A DNA stretch of 64,000 nucleotides. Source: an uncultured Kordiimonas sp. (lineage in GTDB: Bacteria > Pseudomonadota > Alphaproteobacteria > Sphingomonadales > Kordiimonadaceae). Positions 1 through 8,672 of the stretch are shown one piece after another (positions within the stretch are counted from its first letter, which is position 1; each line of letters starts with the position of its first letter). The stretch lies in contig CANLMI010000001.1 in the NCBI GenBank assembly GCA_947492375.1, positions 248,001 through 312,000 of the forward strand, read 5' to 3'. The position numbers were made by a program, and so were the translations under genes. The notes below the pieces were generated by a model. It was not told the DNA's origin. It saw nothing but the letters and a program-made list of their open reading frames with translations, and searched no databases.

Positions 1-2
1 AT

Positions 3-134
3 GTTGCTAATGATTTAGGGAAATTTTTGGCGCTTGTTCCACCGGTACTACTTGCTATATCATCGTTGGTAATTATACATTTGCCCCTTAATAAGGGCAT
101 CCACGCGAAGATAGTTGACCAATTATCACGGTGA
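3..134 (+). CDS. C-terminal end of an MFS sugar permease (5' end outside window)
   Basis: The third frame is open from the window edge to the TGA at 132-134 and encodes 43 residues. They form a hydrophobic helix (LVPPVLLAISSLVIIHLP) followed by the basic tail LNKGIHAKIVDQLSR. This ending is typical of glycoside-pentoside-hexuronide (MelB-like) MFS permeases, where the last helix is followed by a short amphipathic cytoplasmic tail. It lies on the same strand and 37 bases ahead of the LacI gene, so it probably belongs to the same sugar locus. The family call rests on a short fragment; that it is the end of a membrane transporter is more secure. Confidence 0.6.
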   Translation, partial: VANDLGKFLALVPPVLLAISSLVIIHLPLNKGIHAKIVDQLSR

Positions 135-171
135 TTAGCCGATCAATTTTTACAGGGAATTAGGGGGATAT

Positions 172-1200
172 ATGTCAAAAATGAAAGATGTGGCCGAGCT
201 TGCTGGCGTATCAATTAAGACGGTTTCCCGTGTTTTGAATAACGAGCCACATGTTCAGGAACGTATGAGAGATCGTGTACGTGATGCTGTTAAAAAACTT
301 AATTATGTTCCCAGTAATTCCGCGCGTAGTTTAAGGGGGAACAGGTCTTATACTATCAACTTGATTTGCAACTCGCATCGAGGCAACTATGTAAACACGA
401 TCCAGTTTGGCGCTGTTATGGGGTGTCAGGCCAGAGGCTATCAACTTTCGATTACCCTTATTGAATCTGAAGACCGTCAAAAAATATTAGAAACGTTAGA
501 AAATAGACTTACGTCGCACGCAAAACCGGATGGTGTTCTGTTGGTCGCGCCGCTTGCAAGTGATTTTGGTGTTGATAAGCTTTTACGTGAGCATAAAATA
601 CCTATTGCACGTGTTGGCTCTTCCCCAATCGTTGACGGTGATGGGGTCGGTGTCGAAATTGACGATATGGCAGCCGCACGAGAAATGACTGAGTATTTAT
701 TATCACTCGGTCATCAACGGATAGCGTTTGTGCGAGGGAAAGAAGGGCATATTGCCACCCAACAGCGTTTTCAGGGCTATGAAGCAGCATTGGCCAGCAA
801 GAATATTAAAGTTGACCCTGACTTGGTTTACAAAGGTGAATTTGATTTTAAGTCAGGTTTGGTCGCAGGTGAAAAGTTCCTGTCATTAAGTAACCCACCA
901 ACCGCTGCATTTGCTGCAAATGATGATATGGCGGCTGGAATTTTGATGGCCGCAAAGCAAAAGGGGATTAAGGTTCCTGAAGAGCTATCAGTTGCAGGGT
1001 TTGATGATTCAGAAATAGCGGAGAAAATCTGGCCAGCTCTGACAACAGTGCATCAACCACTGCTAAAATTAGGGGAAGGTGCTATTTCTAAACTTATCTC
1101 TGTTCTTGGCAGAACGGATACCGAAGAACAGCATCCTACAATATTAGCGCATGAATTAATTGTTCGGCAATCGACCAGTAAAATAAAAGGCAATCTATAA
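172..1200 (+). CDS. LacI family transcriptional regulator
   Basis: A 342-aa protein of normal LacI/GalR length. Residues 4-50 form the DNA-binding domain: the helix-turn-helix KDVAELAGVSIKTVSRVLN followed by the hinge-helix region (NYVPSNSARSLRG). The remainder is a periplasmic-binding-protein-like effector domain, with the usual C-terminal segment VPEELSVAGFDDSEIA. A strong ribosome site (AGGGGG) precedes the ATG. It is followed by a Na+/sugar symporter gene on the same strand and faces the leftward sugar-oxidation operon, so a repressor responding to a sugar or keto-sugar is likely. Its targets may be the TTGACAACG-like sites listed separately (inference). The effector cannot be told from sequence. 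Confidence 0.93.
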   Translation: MSKMKDVAELAGVSIKTVSRVLNNEPHVQERMRDRVRDAVKKLNYVPSNSARSLRGNRSYTINLICNSHRGNYVNTIQFGAVMGCQARGYQLSITLIESEDRQKILETLENRLTSHAKPDGVLLVAPLASDFGVDKLLREHKIPIARVGSSPIVDGDGVGVEIDDMAAAREMTEYLLSLGHQRIAFVRGKEGHIATQQRFQGYEAALASKNIKVDPDLVYKGEFDFKSGLVAGEKFLSLSNPPTAAFAANDDMAAGILMAAKQKGIKVPEELSVAGFDDSEIAEKIWPALTTVHQPLLKLGEGAISKLISVLGRTDTEEQHPTILAHELIVRQSTSKIKGNL

Positions 1201-1358
1201 TCTAACGTGTTTCGTTTTATATAGCTCTTAGCGTCTATTGGGGAAAGTTTAAGAGGCAAGGTAAGGGCAAATGAAAAGTTGTTGCGTAATCATAAACTCC
1301 AGAAGTGATCACTTTCAAAAACTGTGAGTGTGAACGGGGTAGTAAAGGGGAGAAAACT

Positions 1359-2993
1359 ATGAGACTGGAATCAGTCGACCTAATTGTACTTGGGGTATAT
1401 GCAATTGGCTTATTAGCGTTAGCGCTATGGGTCTCTCGTGAACCTGCGGGTGAAACAAAAGATACCGGTGATTATTTTTTGGCGGGTAAATCTTTGCCTT
1501 GGTGGGCAATCGGGGCGTCTCTTATCGCTGCAAATATCTCTGCCGAGCAATTAATCGGGCAGTCAGGACAAGGGTTTGTTGTCGGGCTTGCGATTGCTGC
1601 TTATGAATGGCAGGCTGCGATCGTACTTTTATTCGTTGCAACATTCTTCCTGCCGATATTTCTCAAGCGCGGCGTTTATACAATGCCTCAATTCCTTGAC
1701 CAACGTTATGGTGGCGGGGTTAAAAATTTGATGTCGGTGTATTGGATTGCGCTCTATACACTTGTTAATTTGACAACAGTTTTGTGGCTTGGTGGCTTGG
1801 CTGTTCAATCATTAACCGGACTTGATATTTTCTGGACAATGCTATGCCTTGCAAGTTTTGCTGCGCTGTATTCCCTATACGGAGGCCTTAAAGCTGTTGC
1901 TCTGACTGATATTATTCAGGTGGTTATCCTCATTATAGGGGGCTTTGCAATTACATGGATTTCTCTGGACCTTGTCGGAGGGCAAGAAGGCGCTCTGGAG
2001 GGATTGTCGCGGATGTATGATGAAGTGCCTGGTCACTTTAAGATGATCTTGGCAGATGATCATCCGAGCTATAATGATCTACCCGGTATATGGACGCTTT
2101 TGGGCGGCCTTTGGGTTTTGCATTTTAGTTATTGGGGCTTCAATCAATATATTATTCAACGTGCGTTAGGGGCTGAGAGTTTGCCGGAGGCTCAAAAAGG
2201 TTTGGCGTTCGCGGCACTCTTAAAGTTTTTGGTTCCGATCATTGTTGTTATTCCCGGTATTGCGGCTCTATTACTTACGACTGATGCATTCGGTAATCAG
2301 TTGGACGCAAGTTTGTTAGATCCGGCAATGTGTGCGGGAGCGGGTAATGAGGTGTCATGCGGTAAACCTGACAGGACATATGGCGAGTTGATGAATTTAA
2401 TGCCCGCAGGTCTGCGCGGCCTTGTTTTTGCGGCATTAATCGCGGCTATTGTTTCATCGTTGGCATCAATGATGAACTCGATTTCTACAATTTTTACGAT
2501 GGATTTATATAAAAGTTTCCGCGATGGAAAGTCACAAGAGCATTATGTAACAGTTGGACGAATAACCGCTTTTGTTGCTATGATTATTGCTCTTTTTGCC
2601 GCTCAGCCGTTTCAACAGGGGTTTGAAAGTGGTTTCCAGACCGTGCAAGAATATACTGGTTTTATTGCGCCGGGAGTTGTCGGGGTCTTTTTACTAGGGT
2701 TTTTCTGGAAGCGTGCAAACATGCAGGGTGCGTTTGCGATTCTTATCGGCTCAATCTTGATGAATGTATTCCTCAAGATTACAGCAGCCGATATGCCGTT
2801 TGTTATTCGGGTATGGATTGTCTTTCTTGCTTGTATGGTGCTTGGGTTTATTGTCTCTAAGTTTACATCGCCTCCGAAAGAAGGGCAGGCGGTTAGCCTT
2901 GATGATATAGACTTTTCTACATCCGGTATTTTTAAAGTCGCTTCTCCGGTTATCGCAGTGATATTTGTGATGATTTACGTGGTGTTCTGGTAA
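1359..2993 (+). CDS. Sodium/sugar symporter, vSGLT-like (SSS family)
   Basis: A 544-aa inner-membrane protein of the solute:sodium symporter family with about 14 hydrophobic segments. It matches the Vibrio SGLT pattern: AANISAEQ and AIAAYEW in the early helices, FNQYIIQR, a Lys in the following helix, and QEYTGFIAPG near helix 10. These carry the Gln, Glu, Asn, Lys and Gln that contact galactose in vSGLT, so glucose- or galactose-type monosaccharide uptake driven by Na+ is likely. The start at 1359 is chosen over the upstream ATG at 1305 because AAAGGGGAG lies just before it and homology begins there. It is followed by a strong terminator. Substrate identity is inferred. Confidence 0.9.
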   Translation: MRLESVDLIVLGVYAIGLLALALWVSREPAGETKDTGDYFLAGKSLPWWAIGASLIAANISAEQLIGQSGQGFVVGLAIAAYEWQAAIVLLFVATFFLPIFLKRGVYTMPQFLDQRYGGGVKNLMSVYWIALYTLVNLTTVLWLGGLAVQSLTGLDIFWTMLCLASFAALYSLYGGLKAVALTDIIQVVILIIGGFAITWISLDLVGGQEGALEGLSRMYDEVPGHFKMILADDHPSYNDLPGIWTLLGGLWVLHFSYWGFNQYIIQRALGAESLPEAQKGLAFAALLKFLVPIIVVIPGIAALLLTTDAFGNQLDASLLDPAMCAGAGNEVSCGKPDRTYGELMNLMPAGLRGLVFAALIAAIVSSLASMMNSISTIFTMDLYKSFRDGKSQEHYVTVGRITAFVAMIIALFAAQPFQQGFESGFQTVQEYTGFIAPGVVGVFLLGFFWKRANMQGAFAILIGSILMNVFLKITAADMPFVIRVWIVFLACMVLGFIVSKFTSPPKEGQAVSLDDIDFSTSGIFKVASPVIAVIFVMIYVVFW

Positions 2994-3000
2994 GATAAAA

Positions 3001-3034
3001 AAAGCCTCCCGATTGATATTAATCGGGAGGCTTT
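3001..3034. terminator. Bidirectional intrinsic terminator
   Basis: A perfect 14-bp stem (AAAGCCTCCCGATT and its complement) with a 6-base loop lies between the convergent symporter and sugar-isomerase genes. A-rich sequence on the left and T-rich sequence on the right give U-tracts for both directions. Confidence 0.9.
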
Positions 3035-3062
3035 AGATTTTGCTAACGAAGCTATTTAATAG

Positions 3063-3887
3063 TTACGCCATAAGATATTCAAAGCTTCGTTTTACCGATG
3101 TAACTGGATTTTCAGGGTTATCATGCTCTACATAAAAGCGTTTAAGGCCTGCTTTTTTTGCATGTTTGAAAATACGATTGAAATCAATATTCCCGTCTCC
3201 AACAGCTACCATTTTACCATCTTTGGTTCGGTCTTTCACATGGCATGATATAAAACGGCCAGGCGCTTTGTTAAAATATGCAACAGGGTCTACGCCAGCT
3301 TCATCACACCAGAATAAATCAATTTCCAACGCAACAGTGTCTGGGTCTGTACGTTCGAGAAGAAGGTCATAAGGTACAATACCTTCAACTGTTGCAAATT
3401 CAAATTCGTGATTGTGATAGGCAAGAGTGAAACCGGCAGCCTTGGCCTTTTCCCCGCGTGTATTAAGAAGGTCTGCTAGTGATTTATAGCCATCTAATGT
3501 GCGGCGCTCGGGCGCAAGCCAAGGGATAATAAGGTTGGTTTGCTCCATGACTGAGGCGATTTCCATGACATTATCAAAATTATTTTCAACATCAGCTAAT
3601 TGAATATGGCTGGAGTTGCTTGATAAGCCAATATCATTCATAAATCCCTTGATAGCGCGTGGGTCGTGTTTGAAATAACCTCCAAATTCAACATCTTTGT
3701 AGCCAATTTCTGCAACACGTTGCAGTGTACCTTGATAGTCGTGCTCAAACAGACTTCTAAGGGTATAGAGTTGAACACCAAGTTCGGTGTAAGGGCGCTC
3801 TGTTTGCGGTTTCGCCCATAAACTATTACCGATGGCAAGGGCAGCAATTGACGCGGAACTATTTCGAATAAATTGACGGCGGTTCAT
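3063..3887 (-). CDS. Exported sugar phosphate isomerase/epimerase-like TIM barrel protein
   Basis: A 274-aa protein of the xylose-isomerase-like TIM barrel superfamily (AP endonuclease 2 fold), as in IolE/IolI. The N-terminus MNRRQFIRNSSASIAALAIGNSLWA is a Tat-type signal peptide, so the enzyme probably works in the periplasm. Metal-site motifs typical of the family are present: YHNHEFEF, EIDLFWCD, SCHVKDRT and a final YVEHD. It is the last gene of the leftward operon, just after the FAD dehydrogenase. Relatives act on keto-sugars or inositol derivatives, and isomerisation or cleavage of a 3-keto-sugar made by the dehydrogenase is a reasonable guess. The start at 3887 is preferred over longer in-frame starts because AAGGGAAGA precedes it and the signal peptide begins there. 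Confidence 0.85.
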   Translation of the reverse strand: MNRRQFIRNSSASIAALAIGNSLWAKPQTERPYTELGVQLYTLRSLFEHDYQGTLQRVAEIGYKDVEFGGYFKHDPRAIKGFMNDIGLSSNSSHIQLADVENNFDNVMEIASVMEQTNLIIPWLAPERRTLDGYKSLADLLNTRGEKAKAAGFTLAYHNHEFEFATVEGIVPYDLLLERTDPDTVALEIDLFWCDEAGVDPVAYFNKAPGRFISCHVKDRTKDGKMVAVGDGNIDFNRIFKHAKKAGLKRFYVEHDNPENPVTSVKRSFEYLMA

Positions 3888-3904
3888 AATATCTTCCCTT
3901 TTCT

Positions 3905-5608
3905 CTATAATTTGCCTTGTTGCATCTGTGTAGCCGCATAATCTACGGCACGTGCCGTTAGGGCCATGAATGTAAGTGATGGGTTCTGACACGCTGTAGA
4001 AGCAAATGCTGCCCCATCAGTAACAAAAACATTGTCGACATCATGACATTGATTATGAGCATTAAGAACAGATGTTTTCGGGTCACGCCCCATTCGTGCG
4101 CCACCCATTTCATGAATAGCAAGGCCTGGCGTTGGCTCTTTGTTGAAAGGTTGAATATCCTGACATCCTGCTTGTTCTAGCATTTCTATTGCTGTTTTCT
4201 GGATATCTTTACGCATTCTGCGTTCATTGTCAGACCATGACATATTCAAATGTACTTGTGGGATGCCATAGCTATCAGTTTTATTCGGATGAAGGGTTAT
4301 GGTGTTTTCTGCACGTGGCAGCATTTCACCAAAGCCACCAAAATACATATACCAGCCGCCTGGTTCCCTGAGTGAATGTTTGAAATCCGCACCATATCCT
4401 TTTTGGTCCATTCCTCGAGGCCATGATGGACGGGCCGCTTCGCCCTGAAAACCGTAGCCCCTGAGGAAATCGCCGTCTTTGGTATTCACATTGCGGAACC
4501 TTGGCATATAAAAGCCAGTTGGGCGTCGGCCGAAATAGTATTTATCCATAAAGCCGGGATACTGGCCTCTTGCCCCTACCTGATGGTGGTGGTCCATGAA
4601 ATATTTACCAAGAACACCGCTGGAATTTGCAAAACCATTTTGGAAGGTTTCAGATGTTGAATTCAATAGTATTTGGTTCGATGCAATCGTTGAAGCACAG
4701 AGGAAGACAACTTTCGCCGTGAAATCTTTTTTCTCACCGGTTTTGCGGTTGATTGTGCGTACGCCTGTTGCTTTTTTCGTTCCGGGGTCATATAGAACGC
4801 GCTCTACAACAGTGTCAGATACCAGTGTCATATTACCAGTATTGCTTGCTGCTGGAAGAGTAGCTGATACTGCGGAGAAATAAGCCCCAAATGAACACCC
4901 TCGTTGGCATTGGTTGCGGAACTGGCAGGAACCACGGCCCAGTTTAAGCTGTTCTTCTGTTGGCTTTGTTAAATGAGCAATCCGTCCGATGATCAGTTTT
5001 CTGTCATCATGTAGTGCTTCCAGCTTTGCTTTGGCATCCAACTCGACAGAATTTAATTCTATTGCGGGCTGGAAAATACTATCTGGCAATTGAGGTATGC
5101 CTTCTTCAGAGCCAGAAATGCCGACAAATTTTTCAACATATTCGTACCATGGTTTTACATCCGCATACCGGATTGGCCAATCGGTGCCGTATCCATCTTT
5201 TGCATTAGCGCCGAAGTCAAGGTCGCTCCAGCGATAGCTATGGCGTGCCCAAAGAATTGACTTTCCGCCGACCTGGTCACCGCGAATCCATGAAAACTTT
5301 TTTCCATCTTCAACAGAGTAAGGGTTTTCACGGTCATTAATGAAGAAGTTACGATCAGACTCTCGGAATGCATAACACTCACTTTGAATCGGATAATCAT
5401 TTTTCATCAGTTTTGGGTCAACACGGTCACGAAACTCCATATCCCACGGAGCTTTATTCTCGCCGACATAATCAACACCAGCCTCAACATCTCTGCCGCG
5501 TTCAAGCACGAGTGTTTTCATGCCTTTTTCACAAAATTCTTTTGCAGCCCAGCCACCAGACATGCCAGACCCGACAATAATTACATCAAATTGGACATCT
5601 TCAGTCAT
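3905..5608 (-). CDS. GMC-family FAD dehydrogenase large subunit (sugar 3-dehydrogenase-like)
   Basis: A 567-aa flavoprotein of the gluconate/fructose/glucose dehydrogenase branch of GMC oxidoreductases. The N-terminal Rossmann motif is VIIVGSGMSGGWAAKEF; the catalytic end has HEMGGARMG and TACQNPSLTFMAL, giving the conserved His and Asn. Residues 228, 234 and 238 are Cys in the spacing C-x5-C-x3-C, the arrangement that binds the 3Fe-4S cluster in Burkholderia FAD-glucose dehydrogenase. It has no signal peptide, as expected if it is carried through Tat by its small partner encoded just upstream. Caulobacter LacA/LacC and glycoside-3-dehydrogenases have the same two-subunit layout. No cytochrome c subunit gene is adjacent. 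Oxidation of a sugar C3 hydroxyl is inferred. Confidence 0.88.
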   Translation of the reverse strand: MTEDVQFDVIIVGSGMSGGWAAKEFCEKGMKTLVLERGRDVEAGVDYVGENKAPWDMEFRDRVDPKLMKNDYPIQSECYAFRESDRNFFINDRENPYSVEDGKKFSWIRGDQVGGKSILWARHSYRWSDLDFGANAKDGYGTDWPIRYADVKPWYEYVEKFVGISGSEEGIPQLPDSIFQPAIELNSVELDAKAKLEALHDDRKLIIGRIAHLTKPTEEQLKLGRGSCQFRNQCQRGCSFGAYFSAVSATLPAASNTGNMTLVSDTVVERVLYDPGTKKATGVRTINRKTGEKKDFTAKVVFLCASTIASNQILLNSTSETFQNGFANSSGVLGKYFMDHHHQVGARGQYPGFMDKYYFGRRPTGFYMPRFRNVNTKDGDFLRGYGFQGEAARPSWPRGMDQKGYGADFKHSLREPGGWYMYFGGFGEMLPRAENTITLHPNKTDSYGIPQVHLNMSWSDNERRMRKDIQKTAIEMLEQAGCQDIQPFNKEPTPGLAIHEMGGARMGRDPKTSVLNAHNQCHDVDNVFVTDGAAFASTACQNPSLTFMALTARAVDYAATQMQQGKL

Positions 5609-5624
5609 ATTTTTTCTCACTTTC

Positions 5625-6191
5625 TTAGATGCCACGGATCATCCAGGCGCGACCGATTTCTGAAAAATCAACATTACCGTCATATTTGCCAGGAACGGCT
5701 TCATATAAAACATCTTCGCTTGCTGCTTCTGATGTATAGTAGCCAAAAATAACCATTGAACGAATTTCACGCCAGATTGCATGTCCTTTAGTGGACGGGC
5801 CTTGGTTATCAAGCGCACTCAGGATTTTATGCTTCACATCTGCGGAGGCGCTGACAAAAGATTCCACGTTTTCAGCATGTGCCATTTCGTCAAAAATGGT
5901 GAGGCTTTCGATAAAACGTGTGCGTTCGGTTTCGGTATAATGCGATCCAATAACAGCTTGAATATATGCCGGTACACCTGCGCTTTTAGCGCCTGGTGTA
6001 TCGGTTTCAGGGATGATTAATTCACTGATTTCTTCGATAAGTGCCATGTAGGGGCTAAGCTGTTTTTCTACTTCCGGTGTGCAGGCACCAAGTGTGCTCA
6101 TCAGAGGCAGGGTAGCAGCGACACCAGTTGTTTTTAAAATGCGCCGTAAAGCATCGCGGCGAGTGACTATAGTGTTTTTATGATGATCCAT
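5625..6191 (-). CDS. Gluconate 2-dehydrogenase subunit 3-like small subunit, Tat-exported
   Basis: A 188-aa protein of the gluconate 2-dehydrogenase subunit 3 family, the small hitch-hiker partner of FAD sugar dehydrogenases. The N-terminus has the twin-arginine region TRRDALRRILK followed by a hydrophobic stretch and LGAC, which could also serve as a lipobox. Export of the folded flavin subunit as a complex is the known role of this family. It lies 16 bases before the large-subunit ATG and is co-transcribed with it. The central part contains the family's ISELIIPETDTPGA segment. It has no catalytic site of its own. Confidence 0.88.
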   Translation of the reverse strand: MDHHKNTIVTRRDALRRILKTTGVAATLPLMSTLGACTPEVEKQLSPYMALIEEISELIIPETDTPGAKSAGVPAYIQAVIGSHYTETERTRFIESLTIFDEMAHAENVESFVSASADVKHKILSALDNQGPSTKGHAIWREIRSMVIFGYYTSEAASEDVLYEAVPGKYDGNVDFSEIGRAWMIRGI

Positions 6192-6203
6192 TGTCCGCCT
6201 CTC

Positions 6204-7538
6204 TTACTCGGTTGTTTTAGATGCGTGGGTATTTTGGGAACGACGGCGATCAAGTAACCAGATAGAACCAAAAAGAACCAACAGAATTATAGGGAGCAAA
6301 GCAACTTGCTCAAAGGCCTCCGGCGCGGCCTGCGCTTCAAGTTCGCTTAGTTTTAAAATCGCTTCTGAACTGCCAGCCCCCACGTTTTCTTTGAGTGTGC
6401 CGAGGGCGTCTGCACCGCCGGCATACTTTGCCATCGAGGCATCGTACATGCGCCCAAAAACAGGAAGGACGAAATATATAGCAAGTGCGCCAGCCGAACC
6501 GATAAGGCCAATGAACCAGCTACCACCGCGCGCATAGCGCTCGGCAACAGAGGCCATCATCGTTGGCCACATGAAACAAACCCCGGTTCCCCAGAATGTT
6601 GCTGCTAGAAGTACCGTTACAGGGCCATCAGCTTGCGCCATGAGATAAAGCCCAATCATCGCCAAGAGACTAGATACCCATAAGAGGCCGGGGTTTGACA
6701 AGCGGTGGGCTAGCGGGCCAGCAAAGTGCCGCATAACAAACATGAGGGCCGATACATAAACAAGGACAAGGACAGCATTGAAACCAACTTTGGCAGATAG
6801 TGCTGCGTTCACCCATTGCCCCGGAGCAAGCTCAACCGTTGCTGTTAAGAACATGGCGCCAAACCAGATCAGAAAACTCGGAGCCCGAAAGACTTCAAGT
6901 AACATATCTTTCACTGAAATGCCGTCGGCGGCACGTTCGGTTTGTGGGAAGCGAACACCTAATGAGAGGACAATAACGCCAATTGCTGGAATAAGCGCTG
7001 TAGCCATTGCATATTCCCATGCGATAGAAAACTGACCAACCAAAAAGCCTGAAAGCCCGCCAACGATAATACCACCAGGCCACCAGGCATGCAGGACATT
7101 CAAACGGTGTGTCCGGTCTTCTGGGTAGAGGGATGTTGTCATTGGATTGATTGCAGCTTCCTGAGAGCCCCAACCAATGCCTTGAAGCAATAACCCAGTC
7201 CAGAACAAACTTTTTACCGTTTCAATATCAGCGGTGAAGCTTGCGCCAATTGTCAAGGAAACACCGATAATAAAACATAGGGCAGAGCCACGTAGAACGT
7301 TGCCAATGCCTATTTTGTCAAGCGCAGGACTTACAAAAAACAGGCTAAAGGCGTTGCCAAGGAATGCTGCGCCGAAAGCTCCTCCAATCAGTTCGCCTGC
7401 ATTGGCAAGGCCGCTGAATAAGTCATCGCGCATGGCGGTTAACAGCCCAGCGCGCAGACCAAAACACATCGCTGCCGTGAATAGCGCTAATACGCCAATC
7501 CAAAACAGACGAGTCCGATTATACTCGATTGATTCCAT
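6204..7538 (-). CDS. MFS transporter
   Basis: A 444-aa inner-membrane protein with about 12 hydrophobic segments and the layout of a sugar-type major facilitator. A polar central loop of the kind joining the two halves contains RFPQTERAADGISVKDMLLE. It sits between the small dehydrogenase subunit and an isomerase-like gene, so import of the oxidised sugar or its breakdown product from the periplasm is the simplest role. The start at 7538 is used because GGGGAGAG lies eight bases ahead. The C-terminal loop after the last helix pair is rich in Ala and Glu. The substrate is not known. Confidence 0.85.
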   Translation of the reverse strand: MESIEYNRTRLFWIGVLALFTAAMCFGLRAGLLTAMRDDLFSGLANAGELIGGAFGAAFLGNAFSLFFVSPALDKIGIGNVLRGSALCFIIGVSLTIGASFTADIETVKSLFWTGLLLQGIGWGSQEAAINPMTTSLYPEDRTHRLNVLHAWWPGGIIVGGLSGFLVGQFSIAWEYAMATALIPAIGVIVLSLGVRFPQTERAADGISVKDMLLEVFRAPSFLIWFGAMFLTATVELAPGQWVNAALSAKVGFNAVLVLVYVSALMFVMRHFAGPLAHRLSNPGLLWVSSLLAMIGLYLMAQADGPVTVLLAATFWGTGVCFMWPTMMASVAERYARGGSWFIGLIGSAGALAIYFVLPVFGRMYDASMAKYAGGADALGTLKENVGAGSSEAILKLSELEAQAAPEAFEQVALLPIILLVLFGSIWLLDRRRSQNTHASKTTE

Positions 7539-7610
7539 TATTCTCTCCCCTCCATACAATCGAAAAAGCCCGATTGTCCGGTATCCCCATACCGTTTTTG
7601 ATATTTTTAA

Positions 7611-8672
7611 TTAGCTTCTTTTTATGCCTAAAATCTGTAAATTCTTATCTGCATCAGCCTCGCCACCTGCAAAGTCATCAAAGGCATATTCAGCAGGTCT
7701 TATAATGTGGTCTGTGATAAAGGGGGCGCCTTCTGCTGCCCCCTGCTCAGGGTGTTTAAAACAGCATTCCCATTCAAGAACAGCCCAGCCGTCAAAGCCA
7801 TATTTCGTCAACTTGGTAAAAATCTGTTTGAAGTCGATCATACCGTCACCAAGAGAGCGAAAACGGCCAGCGCGGTCCTGCCAGTTTTCGTATCCACCGT
7901 AGACACCAGTGCGGGCGTCAGGCCTGAATTCCGCATCCTTGACGTGAAACGCTTTTATCCGGGAATGGTAGCGATCAATGAAACCTAGATAATCAAGTTG
8001 CTGGAGCATGAAATGGCTTGGATCATACAAGATATTTGCCCGTTTGTGCCCTTTAACAGCGTCAAGGAAACGTTCGAACGTTGCCCCGTCATGAAGGTCT
8101 TCGCCCGGATGGATTTCATAGCAAACATCGACACCATTTTCCTCGAATGTATTGAGGATTGGCACCCATAACTTTGCCAGCTCTTTAAAGCCTTCTTCTA
8201 CCAATCCTGCTGGTCGTTGAGGCCATGGATATGCCAGATGCCACATTAGGGATCCAGAAAAAGAGGCGCAGGATTTCAGGCCAAGCCTTCTGGATGCAAC
8301 AGCGGCCTTTTTCATCTGGTCAGTTGCCCATTCCTGGCGAGCTGATGAATTACCGTGGACAGCCTCTGGCGCAAACGCATCAAAAAGTTGGTCATATGCT
8401 GGATGAACAGCAACAAGTTGGCCTTGAAGGTGAGTTGATAGTTCAGTGATTTCAATGCCGTGCTCTGCACATCGTCCTTTTAGGTCATCACAGTAATCCT
8501 GACTTTCAGCCGCCAGATCCAAATCCATACACCGTATATCATTTGACGGAATTTGAACGCCTTTATACCCAAGAGAGGCAACCCATTCGACTATAGTGTC
8601 CAGTGTGTTGTAGGGAGCTTTATCGCCCATGAATTGGGCCAATAATATCCCGGGCCCTTTAATCTGTTTCAT
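7611..8672 (-). CDS. Sugar phosphate isomerase/epimerase-like TIM barrel protein (cytoplasmic)
   Basis: A 353-aa xylose-isomerase-like TIM barrel protein without a signal peptide. Family motifs are visible: CYEIHPGEDLHDG, NILYDPSHFMLQQLDY, AFHVKDAEF and VLEWECCF, giving the expected metal-binding Glu, Asp, His and Glu. Proteins of this type are often paired with Gfo/Idh/MocA oxidoreductases in inositol and keto-sugar pathways. Its ATG overlaps the stop of the upstream oxidoreductase gene by four bases (ATGA), which points to translational coupling. It is distinct from the exported TIM barrel at the end of the same operon, so one pathway may use one enzyme on each side of the membrane. Confidence 0.87.
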   Translation of the reverse strand: MKQIKGPGILLAQFMGDKAPYNTLDTIVEWVASLGYKGVQIPSNDIRCMDLDLAAESQDYCDDLKGRCAEHGIEITELSTHLQGQLVAVHPAYDQLFDAFAPEAVHGNSSARQEWATDQMKKAAVASRRLGLKSCASFSGSLMWHLAYPWPQRPAGLVEEGFKELAKLWVPILNTFEENGVDVCYEIHPGEDLHDGATFERFLDAVKGHKRANILYDPSHFMLQQLDYLGFIDRYHSRIKAFHVKDAEFRPDARTGVYGGYENWQDRAGRFRSLGDGMIDFKQIFTKLTKYGFDGWAVLEWECCFKHPEQGAAEGAPFITDHIIRPAEYAFDDFAGGEADADKNLQILGIKRS

